Source: Eremococcus coleocola DSM 15696 (GTDB lineage Bacteria; Bacillota; Bacilli; Lactobacillales; Aerococcaceae). Taken from it: a stretch of 64,000 nt of DNA. Each line of letters begins with the position of its first letter. Position 1 is the stretch's first letter. The position numbers and the translations under genes were made by a program. Location of the stretch: the NCBI RefSeq assembly GCF_000428865.1, contig NZ_AUAT01000002.1:1-64000 (forward strand). The letters run 5' to 3'. Below the pieces are notes generated by a model. It was not told the DNA's origin. It worked only from the letters and a program-made list of their open reading frames with translations, and did no database searches. Shown here one piece after another: positions 9,514 to 18,131 of the stretch.

Positions 9514-9878
9514 TATACCTCACCTCCAACAGGGTTGGTTAATTCATCAATCGCTTTATCAGCCATGATAATTTCTTTTTCAGTCGCTTCAGGTGTTGGA
9601 TAAAATCTCAATACATTAATAACTGCTGTAATACCAATCGGTAAAGCGTCTACACTCTTAAAGTCAAACCCCATCAAGTCACGATTCTCTAACCAGTGAC
9701 CAACAATCATTTCAATAGCGGTCACTGTTAGAGGGTCTTCAGGGTGAAACGCCCCTGCTTTGAATAACAGGGATTGAGCACCCTTGATATATCGTTCAAT
9801 TGTTGGATATTCGTCTTCGGTGTATCGTTGTGAGTCAGCGACTAGCTCTACGCTTATGATTGGTGTAATGAAGTCCAT
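9513..9878 (-). CDS. Head-tail connector protein (gp6-like)
   Basis: This 121-aa mostly helical protein lies directly downstream of the capsid gene. The opening helix, the 'AIEMIVGHWLENRD' helix and the 'ALPIGITAVINVLR' segment are typical of phage gp6-like head-tail connectors, which form the ring under the portal. The end overlaps the start of the head-closure gene by one base. Confidence rests on both motif pattern and gene order. Confidence 0.85.
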   Translation of the reverse strand: MDFITPIISVELVADSQRYTEDEYPTIERYIKGAQSLLFKAGAFHPEDPLTVTAIEMIVGHWLENRDLMGFDFKSVDALPIGITAVINVLRFYPTPEATEKEIIMADKAIDELTNPVGGEV

Positions 9879-9897
9879 GACTCACCAACCTTAATGA

Positions 9898-11133
9898 CTA
9901 GGCTTCAGGGCTAGCGGGTGCTACTGAAGTGTCAATTTGTCCCATCACTAAAGCTTCAGGGTCAAGTGATACTACACCAAAACGGTCAATAATACGAATA
10001 TCATATGAGTTCCGTTTGAATGAGTCTCCACCAATTGTAGTAGGGGTAATTTCATATACACCTCGGTCTACAAAAGTGATAGCTTCTTCAAAGTCACCTA
10101 CATAGAATGGTGCTTTTTTACCCGTATTAGCTAACGTGCGATCAGGTAATACTGTGATTGTATGACCATCTAAAGTATATTTATCAGATTGAGTCACGTC
10201 AGGTTGTAATAAGTAGTTACCATTTTTGTCTTTCATTTTCCGTAAGTAATTGTAACCAGTTTGATTAGTTACTAATTGAGCGTTTTCTCTGAAAGCAATA
10301 TCTAATTTTAAGTCAAGAATATCTTTTACATCATCAACAGTAGATACAGCAACTTTGTTAGTGACAGCTTCTTTAAGCTTATCTAAGACAGCTTTGTTAC
10401 GAGTAACAATAGTTTTCTTAGAAATATACTTAGCTACATAAGCCAACAAGTTTTGGTCTGTGTCTTGTAACAATTGACGAGGAATCGGTAAGATACCTGC
10501 ATAATCACTAATCTTATATTCCTTACGCTCGAATTGAGGAGTTTCGATTTCAGGAATATTTTGCCATTCACTAACATTCACAAAAGGTGTGATAGTAGAA
10601 AGTTTTTCATAAGTGAACTCACCACTAGGAATATTAGTTTTGAACACACTAACTAACTTAGTTAAGTCAGCTTCTAACCCTCGTTTATATTCATGAATCA
10701 TAGTTGATACTGACTTAGGAATGATGAAGCCACCATCTTCACCAACTGCTGATTGGAAATGAGGGTTCACTGTCGGAGCGTCACGTACTTCTAAAACACG
10801 GTCATAAACTTCAAAGTCACGACGGGTTAATTTAACACCAATAGGTTTTCGTAAAGCACGTACAAAAGTTTTTTCGTATTCTACTTCTAATTCTTCAATT
10901 GTTAATTCTCGTACTTCAGGAACGTTGTTCGCTTTAATTTCCACGTTCCGTTCTTCAACATTATCTAATACGATTTCACGGTCTTCAGAAAGGATAGTAA
11001 TACGTTCTTTCATTTCTTTTAATGTAGAACTTAGATCTCGTAATTCATCTAATTCAGCTGTTTCTTTTACATCTTCAAACTCTGAGCGTTTTTCCTCATA
11101 TTGTTTCAATAATTTACGTAATTCTTTATTCAA
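9898..11133 (-). CDS. Major capsid protein, HK97 fold
   Basis: This 411-aa protein has the HK97 layout: an N-terminal charged coiled coil of about 110 residues (the delta scaffold, normally removed by the prohead protease), then the mature capsid domain beginning around 'DAPTVNPHFQSAVGEDGGFIIP'. The region ending in 'TIGGDSFKRNSYDIRIIDRFGVV' is the usual A-domain/C-terminal signature. No separate scaffold gene is seen, in keeping with a fused scaffold. It lies downstream of portal and protease, as in HK97. Confidence 0.93.
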   Translation of the reverse strand: MNKELRKLLKQYEEKRSEFEDVKETAELDELRDLSSTLKEMKERITILSEDREIVLDNVEERNVEIKANNVPEVRELTIEELEVEYEKTFVRALRKPIGVKLTRRDFEVYDRVLEVRDAPTVNPHFQSAVGEDGGFIIPKSVSTMIHEYKRGLEADLTKLVSVFKTNIPSGEFTYEKLSTITPFVNVSEWQNIPEIETPQFERKEYKISDYAGILPIPRQLLQDTDQNLLAYVAKYISKKTIVTRNKAVLDKLKEAVTNKVAVSTVDDVKDILDLKLDIAFRENAQLVTNQTGYNYLRKMKDKNGNYLLQPDVTQSDKYTLDGHTITVLPDRTLANTGKKAPFYVGDFEEAITFVDRGVYEITPTTIGGDSFKRNSYDIRIIDRFGVVSLDPEALVMGQIDTSVAPASPEA

Positions 11134-11147
11134 ATAAACCGTCTCCT

Positions 11148-11369
11148 TTAATATTGTAATTTAATATTTGAACCTGTTTCCATATAGAAAGGTTCAGCGT
11201 CTTTAGCATCTGGTTCTTTATATTCGACAATGAAGGTTAAAGTTGAAATATCATCCTCAGTATTCGCACCGATTGAGATTTTCTGAACTTTCTCTAAGTC
11301 AATTCTTTCTACCGAGTTGCGGAGGATATTGATCAACATTTCATTTGTCATTTCAATCGAATCTTGCAA
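11148..11369 (-). CDS. Small phage protein of unknown function
   Basis: The 73-aa product is not recognised. It is acidic and lies between protease and capsid genes. Its start is a TTG (11367-11369) with GAGGTGATTAG upstream. The start region is tandemly duplicated (48-bp unit), so an out-of-context copy of the first 12 codons precedes the gene and ends in a TGA that overlaps the real ribosome site. Expression may thus depend on re-initiation. Confidence 0.55.
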   Translation of the reverse strand: MQDSIEMTNEMLINILRNSVERIDLEKVQKISIGANTEDDISTLTFIVEYKEPDAKDAEPFYMETGSNIKLQY

Positions 11370-11429
11370 CTAATCACCTCACAACATTTCATTTGTCATT
11401 TCAATTGAATCTTGCAACTAATCACCTCA
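11334..11429. repeat. 48-bp tandem duplication at a gene junction
   Basis: Two adjacent 48-bp units (11334-11381 and 11382-11429) differ at one position (CGAAT against TGAAT). Each contains a ribosome site and the first 12 codons of the small gene at 11148-11369. The upstream copy forms a 12-codon mini reading frame between the protease stop and the true start. Confidence 0.95.
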
Positions 11430-12074
11430 CAACAGTTCTACCTCAGATTGGATAATCAATCTTTCCCGTTCATCAGAATTATCTGATTGAACATTTTCCA
11501 AAGAGTTTAAACTCCTTGTAGATAACATGGCTTCCGTATCAGAATAAGCTGGTCTTGTAACGATTGATACATCGTATAATTTATCAATCTTAGTTACAGT
11601 CCGTTCATACATCCCGTCTGACCGTTTTCGCCATGTGTCACCTCCTTTCGGGATGGTAAAAGCGAAGCTACACTTACTGATTAAACCCTCTTTCATGTTT
11701 TCAACAAGGTCTCGTGAATAACTTGTATTAGTCGGCTTAAATTCAAACATCAATCCTGTATCGTCAACACTTAACGTCATATTATGACCTGCTCTAGCTA
11801 AGACATAGTTTTCATTATGGTTAAGTAAAGCTACAACATCACTCATATCAGTATCATTAAGACAGTCCCGTTGTAAATATTCAATAAAACCTAGGTCTTC
11901 AGAGGGTCTATTAAACTTCAGCGCATACCCACGAATCATAGTTTCATTGTTTTCTTCAAGACTTCTCACCTCAAAATCCGTATTAAATGAGCGAATATCA
12001 GTGTCTGTCAAGTTCTGATTCTTGCTGTTCTTCATCTTGTTTACCTTGTTGATTGTCATTTGGTTCTCGTTCAT
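11427..12074 (-). CDS. HK97-type prohead protease
   Basis: This herpesvirus-assemblin-like serine protease (U35) trims the capsid scaffold domain. The catalytic His is in 'VALLNHNENYVLAR' and the Ser in 'LISKCSFAF'; the 'RGYALKFNRPSEDLGF' entry strand is typical. I place the start at the ATG at 12072-12074, 8 nt after GGAGGTG, giving 215 aa; an in-frame GTG lies inside that site and is unlikely. The first 77 nt overlap the 3' end of the portal gene in another frame, so the ~20 N-terminal residues are Asn/Lys-rich and probably disordered. Confidence 0.9.
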   Translation of the reverse strand: MNENQMTINKVNKMKNSKNQNLTDTDIRSFNTDFEVRSLEENNETMIRGYALKFNRPSEDLGFIEYLQRDCLNDTDMSDVVALLNHNENYVLARAGHNMTLSVDDTGLMFEFKPTNTSYSRDLVENMKEGLISKCSFAFTIPKGGDTWRKRSDGMYERTVTKIDKLYDVSIVTRPAYSDTEAMLSTRSLNSLENVQSDNSDERERLIIQSEVELL

Positions 12075-13323
12075 TCGATTTATCACCTCCTTGTAGTGCT
12101 ACACCAAAGTTATTCGTATGGAATAAATCAATATTCTTGGCTGGTGCATAGTTTAGAGAAATGAACGGTTCGTTCCCATAATCTTTATCGTATGGGGAGT
12201 CCTCATTCTTAGCTCTTATCTCATTGATCGTGTTAAAACCATTGGCAAAGTTAATTTGATTGACTTCAGCTCTCGACTTACTGTCACCACGCAATTCAGA
12301 ATCCATGTTAAATTTTACATAGTACCCTTGTTTAACCTCGTCATCAGTGAAGAGCTTGTTCATAAACTCTTGTTCAATCTGAACTACCCAAGGTTGAAGT
12401 GTATTCTTAACATAATCTAAAGATTGGTGTTCAATGTTGGTATAAGTCGCTTTATCCAAGTCATTAATCTTATGTAACGGTACTTTAAAAATACTTGCAA
12501 TTCGTTGTGAGTTATACTTCTGACTACTCAACCATTGCATATCAGATTGACTAATACCAATTTGTTTATATTCTAAACCTTGATCAACAACCGCTATTGA
12601 TTGATTGTTATTTATCTGTTCCCAAGCTTCCCTAACTTTCTGTTTAGCCTTAGTATCCAACATACCTTGTGCGGTTAAGATACCTTGCGGTAACCCACCG
12701 TTACGAATCATATTGTAATTATATTTATTAGCAATATCATTAGACTCTAATTGCAATCTTACAGCGTCAATTGGACTCATACCAATAATCCCATCTGTAG
12801 TCATACCTTTAATATGAATGATTTCAGACGAGTAGTATAGCTGACTATCACCATCTACAGTCGTTTGATAGTAAAGATTTCCTGTGTCTACATCAATGAC
12901 TGGTCTAGTGATACTGGCAACCAAAGGTTTAAGCTCTTTAACGTTTCCTTTATTGTTGAACTCTATCAAGGCATAAAAATTACCCCAAGTACATACATCA
13001 GTTACTAGTAACTTTAAGAATGTATAAGGGGTCATGTATCGGTTAGGTGCAACTCTCAGGATATTGTAAATATCACTATCTGTGATAGGTTTAATACTTC
13101 CTGTTTTAGGGTCACGCTTATAAGTTTTAAAAGGTAACTTCGCTATATCATCCGACAAAACATTGATACAGGCATAAACTGTATCAAATAATAAAGCGTT
13201 ACTAGGTGCTGCATGTGCGCTATTAAGTTTGTCTCTGTCAACATAAATATCAAACAGAGTTCCCCACTTATCATGCAATTCAGCGGTAGCCTGAACGTCT
13301 TTATAAAACAATTTCTCTAGCAT
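11998..13323 (-). CDS. Portal protein, HK97 family
   Basis: The 441-aa product matches HK97-like portal proteins, the dodecameric vertex through which DNA enters the head. Visible family features are 'NALLFDTVYACINVLSDDIAKLPF', 'PYTFLKLLVTDVCTWGNFYALI' and 'GILTAQGMLD'. The C-terminal ~40 residues are hydrophilic and overlap the protease gene. Order terL, small membrane protein, portal, protease, capsid is standard. Confidence 0.93.
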   Translation of the reverse strand: MLEKLFYKDVQATAELHDKWGTLFDIYVDRDKLNSAHAAPSNALLFDTVYACINVLSDDIAKLPFKTYKRDPKTGSIKPITDSDIYNILRVAPNRYMTPYTFLKLLVTDVCTWGNFYALIEFNNKGNVKELKPLVASITRPVIDVDTGNLYYQTTVDGDSQLYYSSEIIHIKGMTTDGIIGMSPIDAVRLQLESNDIANKYNYNMIRNGGLPQGILTAQGMLDTKAKQKVREAWEQINNNQSIAVVDQGLEYKQIGISQSDMQWLSSQKYNSQRIASIFKVPLHKINDLDKATYTNIEHQSLDYVKNTLQPWVVQIEQEFMNKLFTDDEVKQGYYVKFNMDSELRGDSKSRAEVNQINFANGFNTINEIRAKNEDSPYDKDYGNEPFISLNYAPAKNIDLFHTNNFGVALQGGDKSNEREPNDNQQGKQDEEQQESELDRH

Positions 13324-13359
13324 TTATCTGTTCTCACCCCCTTTAATGACTCAATTTAG

Positions 13360-13545
13360 TCATTTATACTCACCTTCATACTCCTTAACTTCCTTTAAAA
13401 CCCTATAGAAAAAGGCAAAAAAGAAGCCTGTGACGACTAATGTTAGTCCAAGAACAAACAATCCTAGAACAAAATTCACTAAAAAACTTGCATAAACTAT
13501 GCAAAAAACCCCAATAATTACCAAAAAATCAAAGATAATTCCCAT
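13360..13545 (-). CDS. Small two-span membrane protein
   Basis: This 61-aa protein is almost entirely two hydrophobic segments (about residues 4-22 and 24-46) with a short charged C-terminal tail (RVLKEVKEYEGEYK). It sits between large terminase and portal, where small membrane proteins of unknown function are common in Lactobacillales phages. A holin role is possible by shape, but position argues against it. No family recognised. Confidence 0.55.
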   Translation of the reverse strand: MGIIFDFLVIIGVFCIVYASFLVNFVLGLFVLGLTLVVTGFFFAFFYRVLKEVKEYEGEYK

Positions 13546-13575
13546 ATTACCCCCTCATTTCTATACTCAAAACCT

Positions 13576-15285
13576 CTAAAATGACCAATTATCACTCAGG
13601 ATAACTGCATTCATATCTACAACTTGGTCATCATACATAGCTCTAGCAAACGCATTTAAGATAGAAGCAATCGGGTCAATTCTATCTCTCGATACCTTTT
13701 TACTAATCTTTATATTCTCGTTAGCGTCAGTTATTATCACCGCATTACCTACTGCCCACTTCAGGAGCTTATCGTCTGTGTGAAATAGGGTTTGTTTATA
13801 GAGTTGTTCCCTAAATTTCTTAGTAGGTTCTGTTAATTTAGTAATACCTTGTGGAATATCCACCATAACAAACCCTTCATTTGTCAGGGTACTAGCTAAA
13901 TGAGTAGCGTTCCATGTATCAAAACCTACTTCTCTACAGCCATATTTACGTGCCATTTCTCGTAAATCATTCATTAAATACTCATAATCAACCACCGCAC
14001 CCTCTGTCAAGACAACCTCTCCTCGGTCTTTATACATTTCAAAAGGTGCTTTATCGTGTGATTTCCGCTCCATAAACTTCTCAGACGGGATATATGACCT
14101 CTGACCGCAAAGGAATTGACCTTTCTTAACTGCCACCCAACCTAGACTGGTTAAGTCAGTGGTTGAGGATAAGTCAATACCGTAATACATATTAGCGCCC
14201 TTCAGGAAATCTTCGACATCTGCCTCATTCATCACCTGACGCTCGTATTTCTTCATATCTATAAACCCATTATCCTTTTGGTCTACCCATTCATTCATAT
14301 TTTTAGTCATAAAGTTTCGTAATTCTTCAGGTCTATCAAGTGCTAACTTCAAACCCTCTCTCAAAGAGTTGAGACCTTCTTCATACGTCACTACAACTGG
14401 ATTCGATTTACCCCACTTAGACTCATCTTTTATATCGTCTTCGGGGTCTTTTTGGTATATTGCTACAAAAATACTATCATTTTCAATATCTCTATCTGGA
14501 TTGAGAATATCCATACAGTATTGGTAATAGCTATATGCAGGATAATGTAAGTTAAACCCCGCTGTCGTGATATACAGCATTAAAGGCTGTTTACGTGCGA
14601 CCATCCCTGTTTTCAGCACGTCTACAATCTCATTTGTTTCATGAGCGTTAGCATATTCATCAATAATTGCTACAGAAGGGTTTGTTCCATCCCCTGTTTT
14701 CTTTGCTTCACGAGACAAGGCTTTGATTGTTGAGCCATTCTTTAACACCTTAATTCTATGGTATGAATCAGAGTATTTATCTTTCAGCATATCCATATGC
14801 TCTATCTGGAATAAAATCTCCTCATAAGCTAACATTGATTGGTTTCTATCCCAACCCGCAATATATATTTCTTCTTGTTCTTCACTTAGAAAAGCTATAT
14901 ATGAAGCTAATAAGGACACTTTTTGTGTTTTACCTTGCTTACGTGCTTCAAAGATTAGTGCCTCACGAAAACGTCTATACCCTGTATCACTATTCTTAAA
15001 AGCTAAGATATTGGCTAGTTCAAATAGTGAACTAACATGTAATTCAATTGGTTGGTTAGCAAGAACTCCTTTACTATGCTTTGCTAACCTACACCATTCA
15101 GTGAACTTATAAACTTCTTCCCAATCGAAATACCATTTACTGTTATTCAAGTCTCTCAGGAAGCGTTCCATAGCCCACTTCATAGGTCTACCTTGGGGGA
15201 TTGTACCGTTCAAGGACTCGTCAACATAAGTTAGTATCTGGTGTTTCACTTGTTTTATCCCATTGGTTAAGTAGTCCTCACTCAA
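13576..15285 (-). CDS. terL: Terminase large subunit
   Basis: The 569-aa packaging motor has an N-terminal ATPase with a Walker A variant EARKQGKT (residues 113-120) and Walker B VAIIDE (205-210), followed by a C-terminal RNase H-like nuclease with acidic residues in 'MYYGIDLSSTTDLTSLGW' and 'REVGFDTWNATHLAS'. It fits the HK97-like, P27-associated terminase group used by cos phages. A homing nuclease gene and two terminator-like hairpins separate it from terS, which is unusual. Confidence 0.93.
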   Translation of the reverse strand: MSEDYLTNGIKQVKHQILTYVDESLNGTIPQGRPMKWAMERFLRDLNNSKWYFDWEEVYKFTEWCRLAKHSKGVLANQPIELHVSSLFELANILAFKNSDTGYRRFREALIFEARKQGKTQKVSLLASYIAFLSEEQEEIYIAGWDRNQSMLAYEEILFQIEHMDMLKDKYSDSYHRIKVLKNGSTIKALSREAKKTGDGTNPSVAIIDEYANAHETNEIVDVLKTGMVARKQPLMLYITTAGFNLHYPAYSYYQYCMDILNPDRDIENDSIFVAIYQKDPEDDIKDESKWGKSNPVVVTYEEGLNSLREGLKLALDRPEELRNFMTKNMNEWVDQKDNGFIDMKKYERQVMNEADVEDFLKGANMYYGIDLSSTTDLTSLGWVAVKKGQFLCGQRSYIPSEKFMERKSHDKAPFEMYKDRGEVVLTEGAVVDYEYLMNDLREMARKYGCREVGFDTWNATHLASTLTNEGFVMVDIPQGITKLTEPTKKFREQLYKQTLFHTDDKLLKWAVGNAVIITDANENIKISKKVSRDRIDPIASILNAFARAMYDDQVVDMNAVILSDNWSF

Positions 15286-15313
15286 TTCTTCACCCCTTTT
15301 TTTATTATATGTA

Positions 15314-15350
15314 TCTAAAAAAGCACCCTTTCATTTTGATAAGGTGCTTT
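15314..15350 (-). terminator. Terminator overlapping the end of the GIY-YIG gene
   Basis: An 8-bp perfect stem (AAAGCACC/GGTGCTTT) with a 15-nt loop is followed on the minus strand by TTTTAG. The opposite strand also has a T-run after the stem, so it could work both ways. The nuclease stop codon TAG lies in the U-tract. It lies 30 nt upstream of the terL start and could limit terL transcription. Confidence 0.7.
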
Positions 15351-15890
15351 CTTTTTTGTATATTTACTTAGTTGAAATGGTTGAGGGTTGGAGAGTATCT
15401 TCAGTATTCTACTGTGTACCACTCCAAAGTATTTGGCGCAATCTCTAACAGAATTAAACTCTAATACTGAGCCTTCAGGGAAAGTTACCTCTACCCCTTT
15501 AGCTCTAGGTTTCTTGTGTGTCACTCCAAAGATAACAGTACCGTTCGTCATAGGATTGTAGTCAGGGTTACTCATACGCTCTGCCTGAGCGTCTCGCATT
15601 TTCTTACTCCACGAAACACAAGCGCTACCACCATAAGTTAGGTTATAACCGTTCTCTACTGTGTCATATCGAATTATATATTCAGTTTCTTTAGCAATCG
15701 CTTGCTTCTCAGTGAGTCCTGTCAGAAGTATTTCATGTTCAAAATTATCAAACCCGTATTTCTGAATAGCGTTATAAAAATGAGTACACCCCTGATAATT
15801 CTTCCATCGCTTCTCAGGGTTCTTACTAATACCTACATACTTCTTACCGTTAATCTTATTGGTGTGCATATATAATGAATATTCACCCAA
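15315..15890 (-). CDS. GIY-YIG homing endonuclease with NUMOD domain
   Basis: The 191-aa protein has a GIY-YIG nuclease core (residues ~3-95): 'YSLYMHTNKINGKKYVGIS' stands for the GIY...YIG strands, with Arg in 'PEKRWKNYQG' and a later Glu in 'KQAIAKETEYIIRYD'. A C-terminal NUMOD-like HTH follows ('EFNSVRDCAKYFGVVHSRI'). Such free-standing homing nucleases spread by cutting alleles lacking them. It starts at TTG with GGAG 10 nt upstream. Its final codons lie inside a terminator hairpin, and another hairpin precedes it, so it resembles a self-contained transcription unit inserted between terS and terL. Confidence 0.88.
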   Translation of the reverse strand: MGEYSLYMHTNKINGKKYVGISKNPEKRWKNYQGCTHFYNAIQKYGFDNFEHEILLTGLTEKQAIAKETEYIIRYDTVENGYNLTYGGSACVSWSKKMRDAQAERMSNPDYNPMTNGTVIFGVTHKKPRAKGVEVTFPEGSVLEFNSVRDCAKYFGVVHSRILKILSNPQPFQLSKYTKKKAPYQNERVLF

Positions 15891-15905
15891 AAATATATCT
15901 CTCCA

Positions 15906-15935
15906 ATAAAAAAAGCCACCGACTAAACGGTAGCT
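15906..15935 (-). terminator. Terminator directly after terS
   Basis: On the minus strand AAGCTACCG-TTTAGT-CGGTGGCTT forms a 9-bp stem with one mismatch or wobble, followed by TTTTTATT. It begins 10 nt after the terS stop and precedes the GIY-YIG gene. Confidence 0.72.
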
Positions 15936-15944
15936 TCAATGTTT

Positions 15945-16418
15945 TTAATATCCTAATGCTGATCCAAATAATTTCTGCTCTTTGGTTTCGGGTTCTTCTT
16001 CAATTTGTTCTTTATCTTTACGTAACTTGTTACGACTCAGGAAGCCAATCCCTAGCTCCTTACCATAATCTAAAGTTTGCTTATGATAACGATTCTGGAG
16101 GTGGGATAGCTTAGTATAATCAGGGTCAACATAATCTAACTCTGCCATCTCAGCGGTAAGTTCCCAATAAAGTTTTTCAGCGACAAGGTAGCGACAAAGT
16201 GTGTCACTTTCTAAATTACTCATTAGACCTGTTCCCTCAAACTGATCAATGAACCAATAGAAGCGGTCATGAAGTTCATCAGGAAGTGAGTCAGTAGGAA
16301 CAATTTCATCATCTTTCATCCTGATTTCTGTACGTCGCTTTTCCTCAATCTCTGCCTTTGTGTAATGCTTGTTACTATATTTTTTTGCCCATTCAGCAGG
16401 CATATTATACTGTGCCAT
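15945..16418 (-). CDS. terS: Terminase small subunit, P27-like
   Basis: The 157-aa product has the P27-type pattern: an N-terminal basic segment, then helical regions with 'IDQFEGTGLMSNLESDTLCRYLVAEKLYWE' and 'YGKELGIGFLSRNKLRK'. TerS binds near cos and starts packaging with TerL. The start has AAAGGTGGTG upstream. A G-rich cos candidate lies about 155 bp upstream. It is the first gene of the late module. Confidence 0.85.
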   Translation of the reverse strand: MAQYNMPAEWAKKYSNKHYTKAEIEEKRRTEIRMKDDEIVPTDSLPDELHDRFYWFIDQFEGTGLMSNLESDTLCRYLVAEKLYWELTAEMAELDYVDPDYTKLSHLQNRYHKQTLDYGKELGIGFLSRNKLRKDKEQIEEEPETKEQKLFGSALGY

Positions 16419-17490
16419 TTTTTCACACCACCTTTCTTTAAAGTAATCATAGCTTGTGGCAATCTAACTTAATTTCACAAGTTAAACTCTCATAAACTCT
16501 GATTGGTTTTACACTAAAAAAGATAATTTTTGTCCCAAAAAGGTTAAAAAAGGGAAATTCATGTGAGGAGAGGGGGCGGGCGGTCTTTAGGTATAGTGAA
16601 TCCGTGATATTTGCACGGGGTATGGGAACAAGCTTTCAAAACGTTGATATATAGGGGTTTTTAGTTGTTGCTTGTGGTATTTTGTTAAGTAAAAGTTTGT
16701 GATTTTCACTTGTTAATTGTTGATTTGTTGCAATTTTCTGCTGTTATTTGTGAATATTACAGCTATTATTTTGTTGCATTGTCATTATTGTTATAACAAT
16801 AGCAATAATATTATTATATCAACCATTGATTGAGTTAGTTATTCACAAAGTCTTAGCGTTACTACCCTAACAGTTAAGCGCCTAACCTATGAGCTTGTAA
16901 CTATTAGCTATAACATACGTTACCAACGATCTACACCTACAACAATTCATTGAATGGTTAATAGAATAGTAACTATATGCTAGACTATTTAATAACCAAT
17001 CTAAGACAGAACAATAAGCAATCTATCCTATAACTTACTTACCTGCTATCAGAAGCAAACCTATACATAATATAAGCGGATACTATTTAAGTCTTTATAA
17101 CAGTTAGAATTGACATGCACCCTACTCAATAACGCTTAGATATATCTAACCTGTATCAAAATCTATATGCTATATAGATAGGTTATCAAGGTATGGAGTA
17201 CTCAATACAATATGATGAACCGATCTTTTTACTTCATTATAAGCAAGGTTTAAAGCTATCTTATTTCAGGACTTAGCTTATAAAGCCATCAATCAAGGCT
17301 TACTTATATTGCAATCTAACCTTGATAAGTCTTAAATCAGGGTCTAAATGTATTTAAAATGGCGCTTGTCATATTAGATATAGTCTTCATATAACTAGGG
17401 TTGTAAAATTATTTTAAGCGTATAAACGTGATAACAACGGGCTTCAATAGGCTTTGACTAAAATAATTTAAAGAAAAGATAAAAAACCTA
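16419..17490. other. Non-coding AT-rich region upstream of terS
   Basis: No convincing gene in either direction. Apart from the cos candidate it holds a T/G-rich stretch with recurring TTGTTG/TTGTTAA words (16660-16790) that could be terminase-binding sequence, and several inverted repeats, e.g. an 8-bp perfect stem ATCTATAT/ATATAGAT near 17160-17180 nested in TAACCT/AGGTTA. No clear late promoter with consensus boxes is visible for terS. Confidence 0.5.
16572..16583. other. Candidate cos site
   Basis: GGGGGCGGGCGG is an isolated G/C block in a very AT-rich intergenic region just upstream of terS. Cos phages with HNH-TerS-TerL modules carry short GC-rich cohesive ends here (staphylococcal examples read CGGCGGGGGC). 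Position and composition support cos, but the cleavage points cannot be read from sequence. Confidence 0.45.
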
Positions 17491-17539
17491 TTGACATACG
17501 TTATAGCGTCAGCTATAATGTGCTTGTAAATAAAACAAG
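17491..17539 (+). promoter_or_regulatory. Consensus promoter with operator for the ArdA-like cassette
   Basis: TTGACA (17491-17496), a 17-nt spacer and TATAAT (17514-17519) make a perfect sigma-A promoter on the plus strand, against the direction of neighbouring phage genes. A perfect inverted repeat TTATAGC-GTCA-GCTATAA (17501-17518) overlaps the spacer and -10 and is probably a repressor operator. The expected start is followed by a second small inverted repeat GCTTGT/ACAAGC. Confidence 0.8.
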
Positions 17540-17642
17540 CGCAAAAGTTTGTTAAACAACCTATAACATTCTATAAACTAGTTTTTTTTTACAATGTAAA
17601 GGTAAAATATTGCTAATCATTTTAATTAAGGAGGAAAAAGAA

Positions 17643-18119
17643 ATGGAATTAAAAATCTGTATTTGGAATTGGGAAGACTATAACGAGGGGATCAGCTCTT
17701 GGAAATGGTTTAAATTACCAGATGAAGCGGACAACTTAATAGATTATATAAAAGATTGGGAAGAGCCTTTTATTTGTGATAGTGAACATAGTTTTATAGA
17801 TGAAGATGATGACATATATTCGGTTATAGATTTTAGTCAAGATTATGCTAATCATGGTTTTTATGACTTTGTTCAGGATTACTATGATATTTATTCTGAT
17901 GATTATATATATGACATGGGAAGCTTTGATGAAATGTTTTGCGGTGTTAATCCGCTCGATATTGCGCAACGTATTTTTTACGGTGATTTTAACCCTAACC
18001 ACGATTATTTTATCTTTGACGGCTATGAAAATTTAAAAAGCTTAACAGAGTATGACAGAGAAAAACTTGAAGAAGGTTACTACAATGAAGCAATTGAGTA
18101 TGCTTTTAGAAACTATTAA
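17643..18119 (+). CDS. Acidic ArdA-like protein, copy 1
   Basis: This 158-aa, strongly acidic protein starts at the ATG after AAGGAGG. Its N-terminus, with the pattern 'I-x-N-x(3)-YNEG...WFKLP', resembles the first strands of ArdA antirestriction proteins, which mimic DNA and block type I restriction enzymes. The rest, including 'NPLDIAQRIFYGDFNPNHDYFIFDG' and 'EEGYYNEAI', is not standard ArdA. A paralogue lies three genes downstream. Antirestriction activity is therefore inferred from N-terminal pattern, charge and context. It could also be a different acidic inhibitor. Confidence 0.5.
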   Translation: MELKICIWNWEDYNEGISSWKWFKLPDEADNLIDYIKDWEEPFICDSEHSFIDEDDDIYSVIDFSQDYANHGFYDFVQDYYDIYSDDYIYDMGSFDEMFCGVNPLDIAQRIFYGDFNPNHDYFIFDGYENLKSLTEYDREKLEEGYYNEAIEYAFRNY

Positions 18120-18131
18120 GGGGGTACAAGC

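Noticed and set aside
15315-15890. Group I intron carrying the GIY-YIG gene
   Set aside because: The nuclease lies between complete terS and terL genes, so there is no interrupted exon to splice.
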